From the NCBI GenBank assembly GCA_020633465.1, contig JACKDN010000035.1, forward strand, positions 1-64,000: a DNA stretch of 64,000 nucleotides, read 5' to 3'. A program made the position numbers and the translations under genes. Below are positions 33,849 through 42,950 of the stretch, in pieces. The notes beneath the pieces were generated by a model that saw nothing but the letters and a program-made list of their open reading frames with translations, was not told the DNA's origin and searched no databases. This DNA is from Myxococcales bacterium. Lineage in GTDB: Bacteria; Myxococcota_A; Bradymonadia; UBA7976; UBA1532. The number at the start of each line of letters is the position of its first letter. Positions within the stretch are counted from its first letter, which is position 1.

Positions 33849-34535
33849 ATGATCGACCTGCAGGCCCTCTTCTCGACCGGCCTGAGCCCGGTGAGCGCCG
33901 AGCAGGTGGCGCTGGCGCTGCTCTTGGCCTTCGTGCTGGGCAAGGTGATCGCGGTCGTCTACGAGTGGACCTACGAGGGCCTCAGCTTCACCCGCAGCTT
34001 CGCGCAGTCCCTCGTGCTCAGCCCCCTGGTGGCCACGATCCTCATGCTGGCCATCGGTGACAATCTGGCGCGCGGCCTCGGAATCCTGGGGACGATGGCG
34101 CTGGTGCGCTTCCGCACCAACGTGCGCGACGTGCGCGACATGGTGTTCGTGTTCGCGGCCCTCGCCACCGGGGTCGCGGTGGGCGTGCGCGCCTGGCCCG
34201 TCGCCACCGTCGGCTGCCTCGCCTTCTGCGCCGCCGCCTTCGCCCTCGGCTGGGCGCCCTTCGGATCGCGCCAGCACTTCGACGGCGTGCTGCGCTTCTG
34301 GCTGCCCCGCGAGAGCGTCGACGCCGAGCGCATCAAGGCCCTCATCGAGCCCCACTGCCGCCGCTTCGTGCTGGTGGCGCTGCGCGATCTGGCGCAGGGC
34401 GAGGCCCTCGAGTACGCCTATCAGGTGCGCCTGCGCGATCCCCACGGCCAGGCCCGGTTGGTGAGTGATCTCGAGCAGTTGCCCGGCATCGGCGGCCTGA
34501 CGCTGCTGCTGCAGGACGCCCAGGGCCAGCCATGA
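33849..34535 (+). CDS. DUF4956 membrane protein
   Basis: 228 residues. Four membrane helices lie in the first 140 residues (VALALLLAFVLGKVIAVVY, SLVLSPLVATILMLAIG, MVFVFAALATGVAVGVRA, VGCLAFCAAAFALGWAPF). The strongly conserved family motif GILGTMALVRFRTNVRDVRDMVF lies between helices 2 and 3. The cytoplasmic tail is a small alpha/beta domain. DUF4956 genes are usually neighbours of VTC genes and often of CotH spore-coat-type kinases; the protein may act as a membrane channel or anchor for the polymerase. The stop overlaps the next gene as ATGA. Confidence 0.92.
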   Translation: MIDLQALFSTGLSPVSAEQVALALLLAFVLGKVIAVVYEWTYEGLSFTRSFAQSLVLSPLVATILMLAIGDNLARGLGILGTMALVRFRTNVRDVRDMVFVFAALATGVAVGVRAWPVATVGCLAFCAAAFALGWAPFGSRQHFDGVLRFWLPRESVDAERIKALIEPHCRRFVLVALRDLAQGEALEYAYQVRLRDPHGQARLVSDLEQLPGIGGLTLLLQDAQGQP

Positions 34536-36496
34536 AGCGCCGCGTCCGCAACGGCCTGAGCGCCGCGATCTGGTTGGCGGCGCTGGTGGGCGTGCTGGTG
34601 CTCTGGCGCCGGGCCACGCCCGACCACGCGCCGCTGAGCGCCGAGGTGCTGGCGCCGACCCACCAGGTGGGCCCCGCCGAGGCCGGGCGCATCGTCGAGG
34701 TGATGGTGCAGCCGGGCGACGCCGTGCGGGCCGGCCAGGTGCTGGCGCGCCTCGACACCCTCGACCTGGACGCCGAGACGGCGATCGCCCGCGCCGAGCT
34801 GGCGACGCTGGCGGCCCAGGTGGCCGCCGAGACGGCAGCGCTGCAGGCCGAGGTCTCGAAGAACCGCCTCGACACTCAGTCCCGGCTGGCCGAGGCGCAG
34901 GCGACGCTGGCCGACGCGCGCGCCGAGCAGGCGGCGCGCAAGGCCGAGCTCGAGACCTTGTCGAACCAGCTCGGGCGCCTCGAGGCCGTGCTGCGGGACG
35001 GCCTGGCCGAGGTCGACCGGGTGACCGCCCTGCGCGCCCGCCAGCGCGCGCTGACCGAAGAGGCGGCCCTGCGTCCCCAGACGATGCGCGCCTGGCGTCG
35101 GCTGGGTGATCGCATGAACGACGCGCTGTCGGCCATCGACGACGGCGCCATCGGCGTGCGCATCCGCCCGCTGCAGTCCGCCGTCGAGACGCAGCAGCGG
35201 CGCATCGAAGCCCTGGCCGCCCGCCGCGCCCGCCGCACGCTGCGCGCGCCGGTGGACGGGCACGTCGAGGCGGTGCGCCACCAGGCCGGCGATCCCGTGC
35301 CGGCCGGCGCGCCGATCGTGACGGTGGTGTCGAGCGGCCGGCCGCTGGTGCGCGCCTACCTGAACGCGACGCTGCTGCGCGGCGTACAGCCGGGTCGGGC
35401 GGTGCAGGTGCGGTCGGCCGATCATGGCGTGACCACCGAGGGCGTCGTCGAGCGGCTGGGGCCGGCCATGGTCGAGCTGCCCGCGCGCCTGTGGCCCCGC
35501 CCGGACGCGCCGCGCTACGGGCGCCCGATCTACGTCCGGCTGACCGGCGACACGACGCTGCTGCCGGGCGAGGTGGCCGAGGTGACGCTGCTCGACGTGG
35601 ACGCCGGCGGCGCGCAGGCGGCCCCCGCCGCGGGACCGGCCCGCCTCGACGTGCCCGCGGCGCTCGGCGCGATCAGCCGCTTCGAGCCCAGCGGCGCCGT
35701 CTGGCTGCCCGAGCGTGGGCGCTTCCTGGTCGTCAGCGACGACACCGGGCTGAAGGGCCCCACCGAGCACCAGCCGATGGTGTTCCTGATCGATCCGGCC
35801 GGCCGCGTCGACCCCACCCCCCTGCCCATCGAGGGCGTCGGCCGGCTGAGCGATCTCGAGGCCGTGACGCGGGATCCCGACGGGGCGCTGTGGCTGCTGT
35901 GCTCGCAGAGTCGAAGCAAGAAGGGCAAGCGCAGCGCCAAGCGGCAGCGGCTGGTGCGCGCGACGCTCGACGGCGATCGGCTGCGGGCCAGCGGCAGCGT
36001 CGCGCTGTTCGACGCGCTCACCGCGTCGCTCGACGCCTCTGCCCAGGCCGCGCTGGGCCTGGGCGACGCGCTGGACGTCGAGGGCATGGCCTGGTTCGAC
36101 GGCGGCCTGCTGCTGGGCCTCAAGGCCCCCTCGACGCCCGACGGGCGCGCGCGGCTGTGGCGGGTGCACGGCCCGGCGCTGGTGTTCGAGCACGGCTTCG
36201 GGCCGACCGGCGCCCGCATCGAGCCCTTCGGCGCCGTGCGCCTGCCGACCGGGCCCAAGGGCGCACCGGGCGGGGTGAGCGATCTGGTGGTGGACGGCGA
36301 CGGGCTGCTGCTGCTGTCGACCCTGGCCGAGGGGCCCGACGCCAGCGCCGCGTGGCGCGTGACGCTGCCGCTGGGCGGCGCGCCGCAGCGCCTCGCCAGC
36401 TGGCCCGATCTGAAGGCCGAGGCGCTGGCCCGCGGGCCCGACGGCTGGACCGTGTTCTTCGACAGCGAGCCGCCGCGCTGGGCGCCGCTGCGGTGA
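34532..36496 (+). CDS. HlyD-type membrane-fusion adaptor fused to a beta-propeller-like domain
   Basis: 654 residues. One N-terminal membrane helix (8-25) is followed by the first lipoyl half (AGRIVEVMVQPGDAVRAGQVLARLDTL), a long helical hairpin (about 80-225), the second lipoyl half (LRAPVDGHVEAVRHQAGDPVPAG) and a beta-barrel up to about 365. This is the complete plan of a periplasmic adaptor. From about 370 to the end there is an added domain (SRFEPSGAVWLPERGRFLVVSDD, RLSDLEAVTRDPDGALWLLCSQS, LDVEGMAWFDGGLLLGLKAP) resembling DUF3616/phytase-like propellers. Such a fusion is unusual. Start overlaps DUF4956 (ATGA), stop overlaps the TolC-like gene (GTGA). Confidence 0.85.
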   Translation: MKRRVRNGLSAAIWLAALVGVLVLWRRATPDHAPLSAEVLAPTHQVGPAEAGRIVEVMVQPGDAVRAGQVLARLDTLDLDAETAIARAELATLAAQVAAETAALQAEVSKNRLDTQSRLAEAQATLADARAEQAARKAELETLSNQLGRLEAVLRDGLAEVDRVTALRARQRALTEEAALRPQTMRAWRRLGDRMNDALSAIDDGAIGVRIRPLQSAVETQQRRIEALAARRARRTLRAPVDGHVEAVRHQAGDPVPAGAPIVTVVSSGRPLVRAYLNATLLRGVQPGRAVQVRSADHGVTTEGVVERLGPAMVELPARLWPRPDAPRYGRPIYVRLTGDTTLLPGEVAEVTLLDVDAGGAQAAPAAGPARLDVPAALGAISRFEPSGAVWLPERGRFLVVSDDTGLKGPTEHQPMVFLIDPAGRVDPTPLPIEGVGRLSDLEAVTRDPDGALWLLCSQSRSKKGKRSAKRQRLVRATLDGDRLRASGSVALFDALTASLDASAQAALGLGDALDVEGMAWFDGGLLLGLKAPSTPDGRARLWRVHGPALVFEHGFGPTGARIEPFGAVRLPTGPKGAPGGVSDLVVDGDGLLLLSTLAEGPDASAAWRVTLPLGGAPQRLASWPDLKAEALARGPDGWTVFFDSEPPRWAPLR

Positions 36497-37668
36497 AGCG
36501 CCTGGCCTGCATCGCCCTGTGCCTCGCGGGCTGCTACGAGGGGCCGTCGCGGCTCGTGCTGCCCCCCGACGCCCCCCCGCCAGCGGCGCCCGACGGCTGC
36601 GAGACGCTGGCCCGCTTCGCCGTGGCCCACCACCCCACCCTGCGGGCGGCGCGCGCCGGCCTGGCCGTGACGCAGGCCGAGGCCGAGGCCCTGAGCGCGC
36701 CGGCGCCGCCCTCGCTGCGCGTGCGCGACGACGTGCGCGATCCCGGCCGGCGCTGGCGCGTGGGCCTCGAGGTGCCCTTCGGCGTGCCGGGGGAGCGCTC
36801 GGCGCGGGCGGCGCAGGGGCGGGCCGAGGTGCACCTGGGCGAGGCGGCGCTGCGGCTGGCCGAGGTCGAGGTGGCCGCCGCGGCGCGGGACGATCACGTG
36901 GCCTGGCGGCGCGCGCGGGCGGCGCACGACGACGCGCGCCGACGCGCCGAGGAGGCCGAGGCGCAGGTCGAGATGGTGCAGGCGCGGGTGGGCGCGGGCA
37001 CCGCCACCACCCTGGCCCTGGAAGCGGCGCGGCTGAACGCGCGGGCGGCCCGCGCCGACACCGCGGGGCGGCCACGCGGGTTGGCCGAGGCGGCGGCGCG
37101 GGTGCGCGCCTGGGCCGAGGGGGCGGCGGTGGGCGACGCGGCGTGCGCCCCGGCGCCGGACGCCCCGACGAGCACCCCGCGTGCAGGCGGCGCGCGCGCG
37201 GCGTGGCGCGCCCGGCACGCGGCGGCCGCCGCCGAGGCGCGGGCGGCGTGGCCCTTCTTCGACCGCCTCGAGGTGATGTGGGACGCCGAGACCAGCGGCG
37301 ACGACCGCCTGCTGGTGGGCCTCGAGATGCCGCTGCCCTGGTTCGGGCGGCGGGCCGAGGCCGACGCCGCCGCGGCCTGGGCGGTGGCCGCCGAGGCGCA
37401 GGTGGCGGCGGCGGCGGCGCGGGCGGTCAGAGACGCGGTCGTCGAGGCCGAGGCGGCCGTCGGCGCGGCCGCGGCCGCGGCGGCGATCCACGCCGACGCG
37501 GCCGACGCCGAGGCCCTGCTGCTGCGGGCCGCCGACGCGCCCACGCGCGCCGCCGAGGTGCTCGCGCTGCGCCGAGCGCTGCGCCGGCTGCGGCAACGCG
37601 TCGACGCGGCCGCGCTGGATCTCGAGGCCGCGCACGTCGCGCTGCGCCGCGCCCGCGGCCTGCCCTGA
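36493..37668 (+). CDS. TolC-like outer-membrane efflux lipoprotein
   Basis: 391 residues. Lipobox CIALCLAGC at the N-terminus. The body is mostly Ala-rich helix arranged as two related halves, each with a short beta segment (LRVRDDVRDPGRRWRVGLEVPFG and LEVMWDAETSGDDRLLVGLEMPLPWFG) between long helices. That is the outer-membrane efflux protein (OEP) pattern in which each subunit adds four strands to a trimeric barrel. It is shorter than a standard TolC (about 430-480). It ends the VTC-DUF4956-adaptor operon and gives it a possible exit duct. GTG start overlapping the adaptor stop. Confidence 0.82.
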   Translation: MKRLACIALCLAGCYEGPSRLVLPPDAPPPAAPDGCETLARFAVAHHPTLRAARAGLAVTQAEAEALSAPAPPSLRVRDDVRDPGRRWRVGLEVPFGVPGERSARAAQGRAEVHLGEAALRLAEVEVAAAARDDHVAWRRARAAHDDARRRAEEAEAQVEMVQARVGAGTATTLALEAARLNARAARADTAGRPRGLAEAAARVRAWAEGAAVGDAACAPAPDAPTSTPRAGGARAAWRARHAAAAAEARAAWPFFDRLEVMWDAETSGDDRLLVGLEMPLPWFGRRAEADAAAAWAVAAEAQVAAAAARAVRDAVVEAEAAVGAAAAAAAIHADAADAEALLLRAADAPTRAAEVLALRRALRRLRQRVDAAALDLEAAHVALRRARGLP

Positions 37669-37735
37669 CGCGCCTCCCCGGCGCACGACCTGGACCCCCA
37701 CCCCTCGGCTGGTGTATCCGTCCGCGCGCTGACCG

Positions 37736-37746
37736 GAACAATGTTC
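37736..37746. promoter_or_regulatory. Short inverted repeat upstream of the spondin gene
   Basis: GAACA-A-TGTTC, 5-bp arms, about 56 bp before the likely start. It could be an operator but is short enough to arise by chance in this base composition. Confidence 0.25.
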
Positions 37747-37801
37747 GCGCGCCCTGCGTTGGGGGCGCCACACGAGGACGCCGAGGATGGGGAGCCCAGG
37801 G

Positions 37802-40800
37802 GTGAAGCAGACGCGACGAGGACGATGGGCCGTGTTGCTGGCGAGCGCGGTGGCGCTGTCGGCGTGCGACGACGGGGGGGACGACGCGGGGGCCGACGCC
37901 GCCGCGCAGGACGCGGCCCCGGCCGCCGACATGAGGCCGCCGGCCGAGGACATGCGCCCACCCGCGCCGGACATGCGCGCGCCCGCCGAGGACGCCGCGC
38001 CGACGATCGACGAGGGCGTCGCGGACGCCGGCCCCGACGCGGGCGAGGCGGGCGACGCCAGTCCGGACGGCGGTCCGTCGGACGACGCCGCGCTCGACGC
38101 CGGCGTCGATCCGGACGCCGCGCCCCTCGACGGCGCCGTCGTCGATCCCGACGCGGCCCTGCCCGACGCGCAGCCGGACGACATGGGCGTCGAGCCGGGC
38201 GACATGGGGCCGCCCCCCGGTCCGAGGCGCTACGTCGTCACCATCCAGAACCTGAGCAAGCAGCCGCTGGGGCCGGTGGTCGCGGCGACGCACCCCGCCG
38301 ACCTGCACCTGTGGCGGCCGGGCGGCCTGGCCAGCCCGGGCATCCGCACCATCGCCGAGATGGGCGTGCCCTTCACCTTCTACGACGAGGTCGCGGCCAC
38401 CGAGGGCGTGACGCAGGTGATCAACGCGGGCGTGCCGATGACGCCGCGCGGCACCACCCGCGACAGCTTCGGCCCGTTCCCGCCCGGCGTGACGCTGACC
38501 GACCACGTGTCGTTCGTCATCGAGGGCGACCCCGGCGACACGCTGTCGCTGGCCAGCATGGTGGTGATCACCAACGACGGCTTCTGGGGCCTCGACGGCG
38601 TCGAGCTGCCCGCCGACGGCACGCGGGCCTACCTGGCCGACGCCTACGACGCCGGCACCGAAGAGAACACCGAGCTGGCCGCGCACCTGGACGACGGCGG
38701 GTCGATCCTGGGGCCGGTGGCGCTGCCCGGCGATCCCAACGGCAACGGCCGCGTGGCCACCGAGCCGCCCGAGCGCATCGCGCCGCACGGGGGCATCACC
38801 GGCGTCGGCGATCTGACCGTCGAGGATCACGGCTTCGACGCGCACGTCGCGCGGGTGCTGGTGACGGCGCTGCCCGAGGGCCTCGAGGCCTACGCGGTCG
38901 AGACGCAGAACCTGACCTCGCAGCCGATGGGGCCCAGCCTGGGCGCGACCCACGACGCCGACACCCACCTGTGGGTGGCAGCTGGGTGAGCTGGCCAGCC
39001 CGGGCGTCGAGATCGTCGCCGAGATGGGCTCGACCGCGCTGCTCGCGACCGAGGCGGCCGCCGCCGCGGGCGTCACCTTCGCCATCGAGAGCGGCCTGCC
39101 GATGACGCCGCAGGGCACCCTGCGCGACACCTTCGGCCCTTTCCCCCCGGACGTCGAGCTGAACGACCGCAGCGCCTGGCACGTCGCCGCGGCGCCCGGC
39201 GACCTGTTCTCGCTGGCCAGCATGCTGGTGGCCACCAACGACGGCTTCTGGGGCGTCGACGGCGTCGAGCTGCCGGCCGAGGGGGCCAGCGTCACGCTCG
39301 AGGCGATGGGCTACGACGCCGGCACCGAGGAGAACACCGAGCTCAGCGCCGACCTCGACGACGCGTCGTCCATCCTGGGCAAGGTGACGCTGCCGGGCGA
39401 TCCGAACGGCAACGCCGGCACCGACACCGATCCGCGCGCGCCCATCGCGCCGCACCCGGGCATCCTGGGGGTGGGTCAGCTGGACTACGTCAACCACGGC
39501 TGGGACGTGATGGCGCCGGTGGCGCGCGTGACGCTGCGGCACCTCGCGCCGCGGGCCGACCTGCGCTGCCTCGAGGGCGGCGCGTGCCCGCCGGTCAGCC
39601 CGCCCGTCGAGCGGCGCCGCTACGTCGTGACGATGCAGAACCTGACGGTGCAGCCGCTGGGGCCGGTCGTCGCCGCGACGCACGCGCCCGACACGCACCT
39701 GTGGCAGGTGGGCCAGCCGGCGAGCCCCGGCATCAAGGTGATCGCCGAGATGGGCGTGCCCTTCGCCTTCTACGACGAGGTCGCCGCCACCGACGGGGTC
39801 ACCGAGGTCGTCAACGCGGGCGTCCCGATGACGCCGCGGGGCGAGACGCGCCCCGGCTTCGGCCCCTTCCCCGCCGGCGCCACCCTGCGCGACCACCTGA
39901 GCCTCGTGGTCGAGGGCGCGCCGGGCGACGTGCTGTCGCTGGCCAGCATGGTCGTGATCACCAACGACGGCTTCTGGGGCCTCGACGCCGTCGCGCTGCC
40001 CGAGACGGGCACCCGCGTGTACTTCGCCGACGCCTACGACGCCGGCACCGAGCAGAACACCGAGCTGGCCACCGACCTCGACGACGGCGGCTCGATCCTC
40101 GGCCTGGTGGCGCTGCCGGGCGATCCCAACGGCAACGCGAACCCGCTGACCGATCCGCCGCAGCCCATCGCGGCCCACCCGGGTATCACCGGCGCCGGCG
40201 ACCTGACCGTCGAGCAGCACGGCTGGGGCGCCCACGTGGCGCGGGTGATCGTGACGGCGCTGCCCCCGGGCACGGCCGCCTACGAGGTGTTCGCCGAGAA
40301 CCTGACCCCGCAGCCGATGGGCCCGTCGGCCACGGTGACCCACGCGCCCGCCGTGCACCTGTGGCAGGCGGGCCAGCCGGCCAGCCCCGGCGTCGAGATC
40401 GTCGCCGAGATGGGCTCGACCGCGCTGCTGCTGAACGAGGTGCGCGACGCGATGGGCGTGACGCTCGCCCTCGACAGCGGGCTGCCCATCGCCCCGCAGG
40501 GGACGCTGCGGACGACCTTCGGCCCCTTCCCGCCCGACGTCGAGCTGGTGGACCACAGCGCCTGGCACGTCTACGGCGTGGCCGGCGACGTGCTGTCGCT
40601 GACCAGCATGCTGGTGGCCACCAACGACGGCTTCTGGGGCCTGGACGCCGTCCCGCTGCCCGGCGCCGATCCGGTGGTCTACGACGTGCGCGGCTACGAC
40701 GCCGGCACCGAGGAGAACAGCGAGGTCAGCGCCGATCTGGACGACGCGACGTCGATCCTGGGCAGGGTGATGCTGCCCGGCGACCCGAACGGCAACGCCG

Positions 40801-40976
40801 GCACCGCCACCGACCCGCCCGCGCCCATCGCGCTGCACGGCGGCATCGCGGGCGGCGGCGACCTGACCGCCGAGGATCACGGCTTCGACCCGGAGGCGCC
40901 GGTCGCGCGGGTGACGGTGCAGCGGGTGTCGCGCCGCGCCGACCTGCGCTGCCTCGAGGGCGGGGCCTGCCCCTGA
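37802..40976 (+). CDS. Lipoprotein with four spondin domains, frameshifted
   Basis: A lipoprotein signal (LLASAVALSAC) and an Asp-Ala-rich linker of about 120 residues lead to four spondin_N domains at roughly 38225-38880, 38885-39590, 39612-40270 and 40275-40970. Each has the pattern (T/E)xQNLTxQPxGPxxxxTHxxDxHLW followed by ASPGxxxxAEMG. Domains 1-2 and 3-4 are a tandem duplication, and both pairs end with RADLRCLEGGACP. Domain 2 is broken by an extra gtgg after HLW at about 38965, which makes a TGA 25 bases later; removing it restores one frame of about 1056 residues. Start GTG 37802 has GGGGAG upstream; ATG 37787 is possible. Spondin domains mediate extracellular adhesion. Confidence 0.8.
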
Positions 40977-40979
40977 CAC

Positions 40980-41015
40980 AGGATGTACACCGCGTGCACA
41001 CGCGGCGCACATCCT
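40980..41015. terminator. Nested perfect hairpin after the spondin gene
   Basis: Arms AGGATGT / ACATCCT (7 bp) enclose, across symmetrical 3-base bulges, CCGCGTG / CACGCGG (7 bp) with a 2-base centre. It begins four bases after the spondin stop. No T-run follows on either side, so it may be a Rho-type or non-canonical terminator, or a protein-binding palindrome. Confidence 0.5.
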
Positions 41016-41124
41016 GACCGCGTGACCACCGCGGGACGCGCGCGGAGGCCGCCACCACGGCGCCGCGCGCGCCGGCACGCCCCATGAAATGCAGGCCCGT
41101 CGAAGACGAACACGGAGCCTGCCC

Positions 41125-42201
41125 ATGTCCCCTCGAACCGCTGGACTCACCGCCCTCTGGCTCGGCCTCGGCAGCGTCGCCGGCGTGGCCTGCCTGCGCC
41201 TGCCCGGCCTGCTGACCGCGCCGCAGGTGCGCGGCCTGTACGCCGTGCCGGTCGTGCGCGGCGTGCTGGTCGCCACCCTGGTGGCGACCGTCGCGCTGGC
41301 GCTGTGGTCGCTGGCCCGTGGCGAACGCAAGAGACCGTTCGCGGCCCTGCTGGCCGCCGCCGTCGCCGGCACGCTGGGCGGCCCCGGCGCCCCCGTCGGC
41401 GCGGCCACCGCCGGCGTCGGCTGGCTGACCCTCGACTGGCTGGCCATCGACGGCCTGCTGCTGGCGCTGGTGGTGGCGCCCCTCGAGCGCAAGCGCCCGC
41501 GCGTCGCGGCCCGCGGCCGGCGCGCCGAGTGGAAGACCGACCTGCGGTACTTCGTGATGAACCACCTGACGCTGCACGCGGTGACGGCGCTGTCGACCAC
41601 GGCGGCCGGTCTGACGGTCTTCGGGCTGGGGCTGACGCACCTGCACGGCGTGGTCGACCGCTGGCCGATCGTGCTGCAGCTGCTCGCCATCGCGCTCGTG
41701 GCCGACGGCGTGCAGTACGCGCTGCACCGCGCGATGCACGAGGTGCCCTGGCTGTGGCGCGTGCACGCGGTGCATCACTCCAGCCGCCACATGGACGCGC
41801 TGGCCGGCAGCCGGGTGCACGTCATCGAGACGCTCCTGACGCGGGTGGGCGTCGCCTTGCCGCTGTTCGTGCTGGGCTTCCCCTTCGAGACGGTGCTGCT
41901 GTACGGCGGACTGATGGTCATCCAGTCGACGCTGCTGCACGCGAACATCGACCTGCGCTACGGCGGCCTGGAGCGTTGGCTCGTCTCGGCTCGCTACCAT
42001 CACTGGCACCACAGCAGCGAGGACGCCGCGATCGACACCAACTACGCGGCGGTCTTCCCCTTCATCGACCGCCTGTTCGGCACCCATCACCTGCCCGCGG
42101 ACGCCGCCTGGCCCACGCGCTACGGCGTCGTGAAGGAGGACGTGCCCGAGGGCCTGTGGGCGCAGCAGCTGTTCCCGCTGCGCAGCGGCAGCCGCGGCTG
42201 A
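41125..42201 (+). CDS. Sterol desaturase/fatty acid hydroxylase family membrane protein
   Basis: 358 residues and about six to seven membrane helices. The non-haem di-iron histidine clusters of the family are all present: ALHRAMHE, HAVHHSSRH, HANIDLRYG and HHWHHSSED. This marks an integral membrane oxygenase acting on lipids, such as carotenoid, sterol or fatty acid hydroxylases. The first 130 residues are an additional hydrophobic region not usual in short members. ACGGAG is placed well before the ATG. Substrate unknown. Confidence 0.9.
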   Translation: MSPRTAGLTALWLGLGSVAGVACLRLPGLLTAPQVRGLYAVPVVRGVLVATLVATVALALWSLARGERKRPFAALLAAAVAGTLGGPGAPVGAATAGVGWLTLDWLAIDGLLLALVVAPLERKRPRVAARGRRAEWKTDLRYFVMNHLTLHAVTALSTTAAGLTVFGLGLTHLHGVVDRWPIVLQLLAIALVADGVQYALHRAMHEVPWLWRVHAVHHSSRHMDALAGSRVHVIETLLTRVGVALPLFVLGFPFETVLLYGGLMVIQSTLLHANIDLRYGGLERWLVSARYHHWHHSSEDAAIDTNYAAVFPFIDRLFGTHHLPADAAWPTRYGVVKEDVPEGLWAQQLFPLRSGSRG

Positions 42202-42256
42202 CCCTTTCGCGCCCACGCGCACGGCGGTATGCCTGGGGGCCGATGAGGAGGTCCCC

Positions 42257-42787
42257 ATGCCCGAGCGCCACGTCGCCCTGCTGCGCGCCATCAACCTCGG
42301 CGGCCACAACAAGCTGCCGATGGCCGATCTGCGGGCCCTGTTCACCGACCTCGGCTGCGCCGACGTACGCACCTACATCCAGAGCGGCAACGTGGTGTAC
42401 CAACCACCGAAGGCCGCCGGCGACGACTTCGGCGCGCGCGTCGCCGACGCCATCGACCAACGCTTCGGTCTGAAGGTGCCGGTGATCGTCCGCCGCGGCA
42501 ACCGCCTGGCCGAGCTGGCCGAGAAGCACCCGCTGGCCCAACCCGACGACAGCCACAAAGCGCTGTACGTCGGCTTCCTCAGCGGGCCGCCGCAGGGTGA
42601 GATCGACCCGGAACGCTCCCCGCAGGACACCGTCCAAATCGACGGCCACGATCTGTACCTGCGCTACCCCCAGGGTGTCGCGCGCTCGAAGCTGACCAAC
42701 GCCTACCTCGACCGCGCGCTGGGCGTCGTGAGCACCCTACGCAACTGGCGCACCGTGCAGACGCTGGCCGAGTGGGCGATGGGGTGA
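42257..42787 (+). CDS. DUF1697 family protein
   Basis: 176 residues. Complete DUF1697 domain with its two signature parts: VALLRAINLGGHNKLPMADLRALFTDLG and VRTYIQSGNVVY, then a ferredoxin-like fold with VIVRRGNRLAEL and SKLTNAYLDRALGV. Function unknown; widespread soluble protein. GAGGAGG lies five bases before the ATG. A possible promoter (TTTCGC, 17 bp, TATGCC ending 42233) lies upstream. Confidence 0.9.
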   Translation: MPERHVALLRAINLGGHNKLPMADLRALFTDLGCADVRTYIQSGNVVYQPPKAAGDDFGARVADAIDQRFGLKVPVIVRRGNRLAELAEKHPLAQPDDSHKALYVGFLSGPPQGEIDPERSPQDTVQIDGHDLYLRYPQGVARSKLTNAYLDRALGVVSTLRNWRTVQTLAEWAMG

Positions 42788-42827
42788 ACAAGGTGCCCAG
42801 CCACCACGCGAACCCGGCCATGAGGGC

Positions 42828-42851
42828 CTCCTCCCGGTGGGGGCGGAGGAG
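42828..42851. terminator. GC-rich hairpin after DUF1697 gene
   Basis: CTCCTCC and GGAGGAG arms around a 10-base loop, 40 bp after the DUF1697 stop and before the next gene. No T-run follows, so it is only a candidate terminator. Confidence 0.3.
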
Positions 42852-42950
42852 CGAGCGAGAGGTGGGCCGGCGAGTGAGCCGGTACGCGGGGCGCGGTTGC
42901 CAGCGTGGCCGGCGCCCGGCACCCTGAGGTCCAATGAACGGGAGGTCCCC

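Noticed and set aside
37736..37746. LexA/SOS box upstream of the spondin gene
   Set aside because: GAACA-A-TGTTC has the wrong spacing for the GAAC-N4-GTTC box and is short. The downstream gene is a surface lipoprotein, so no SOS link is claimed.
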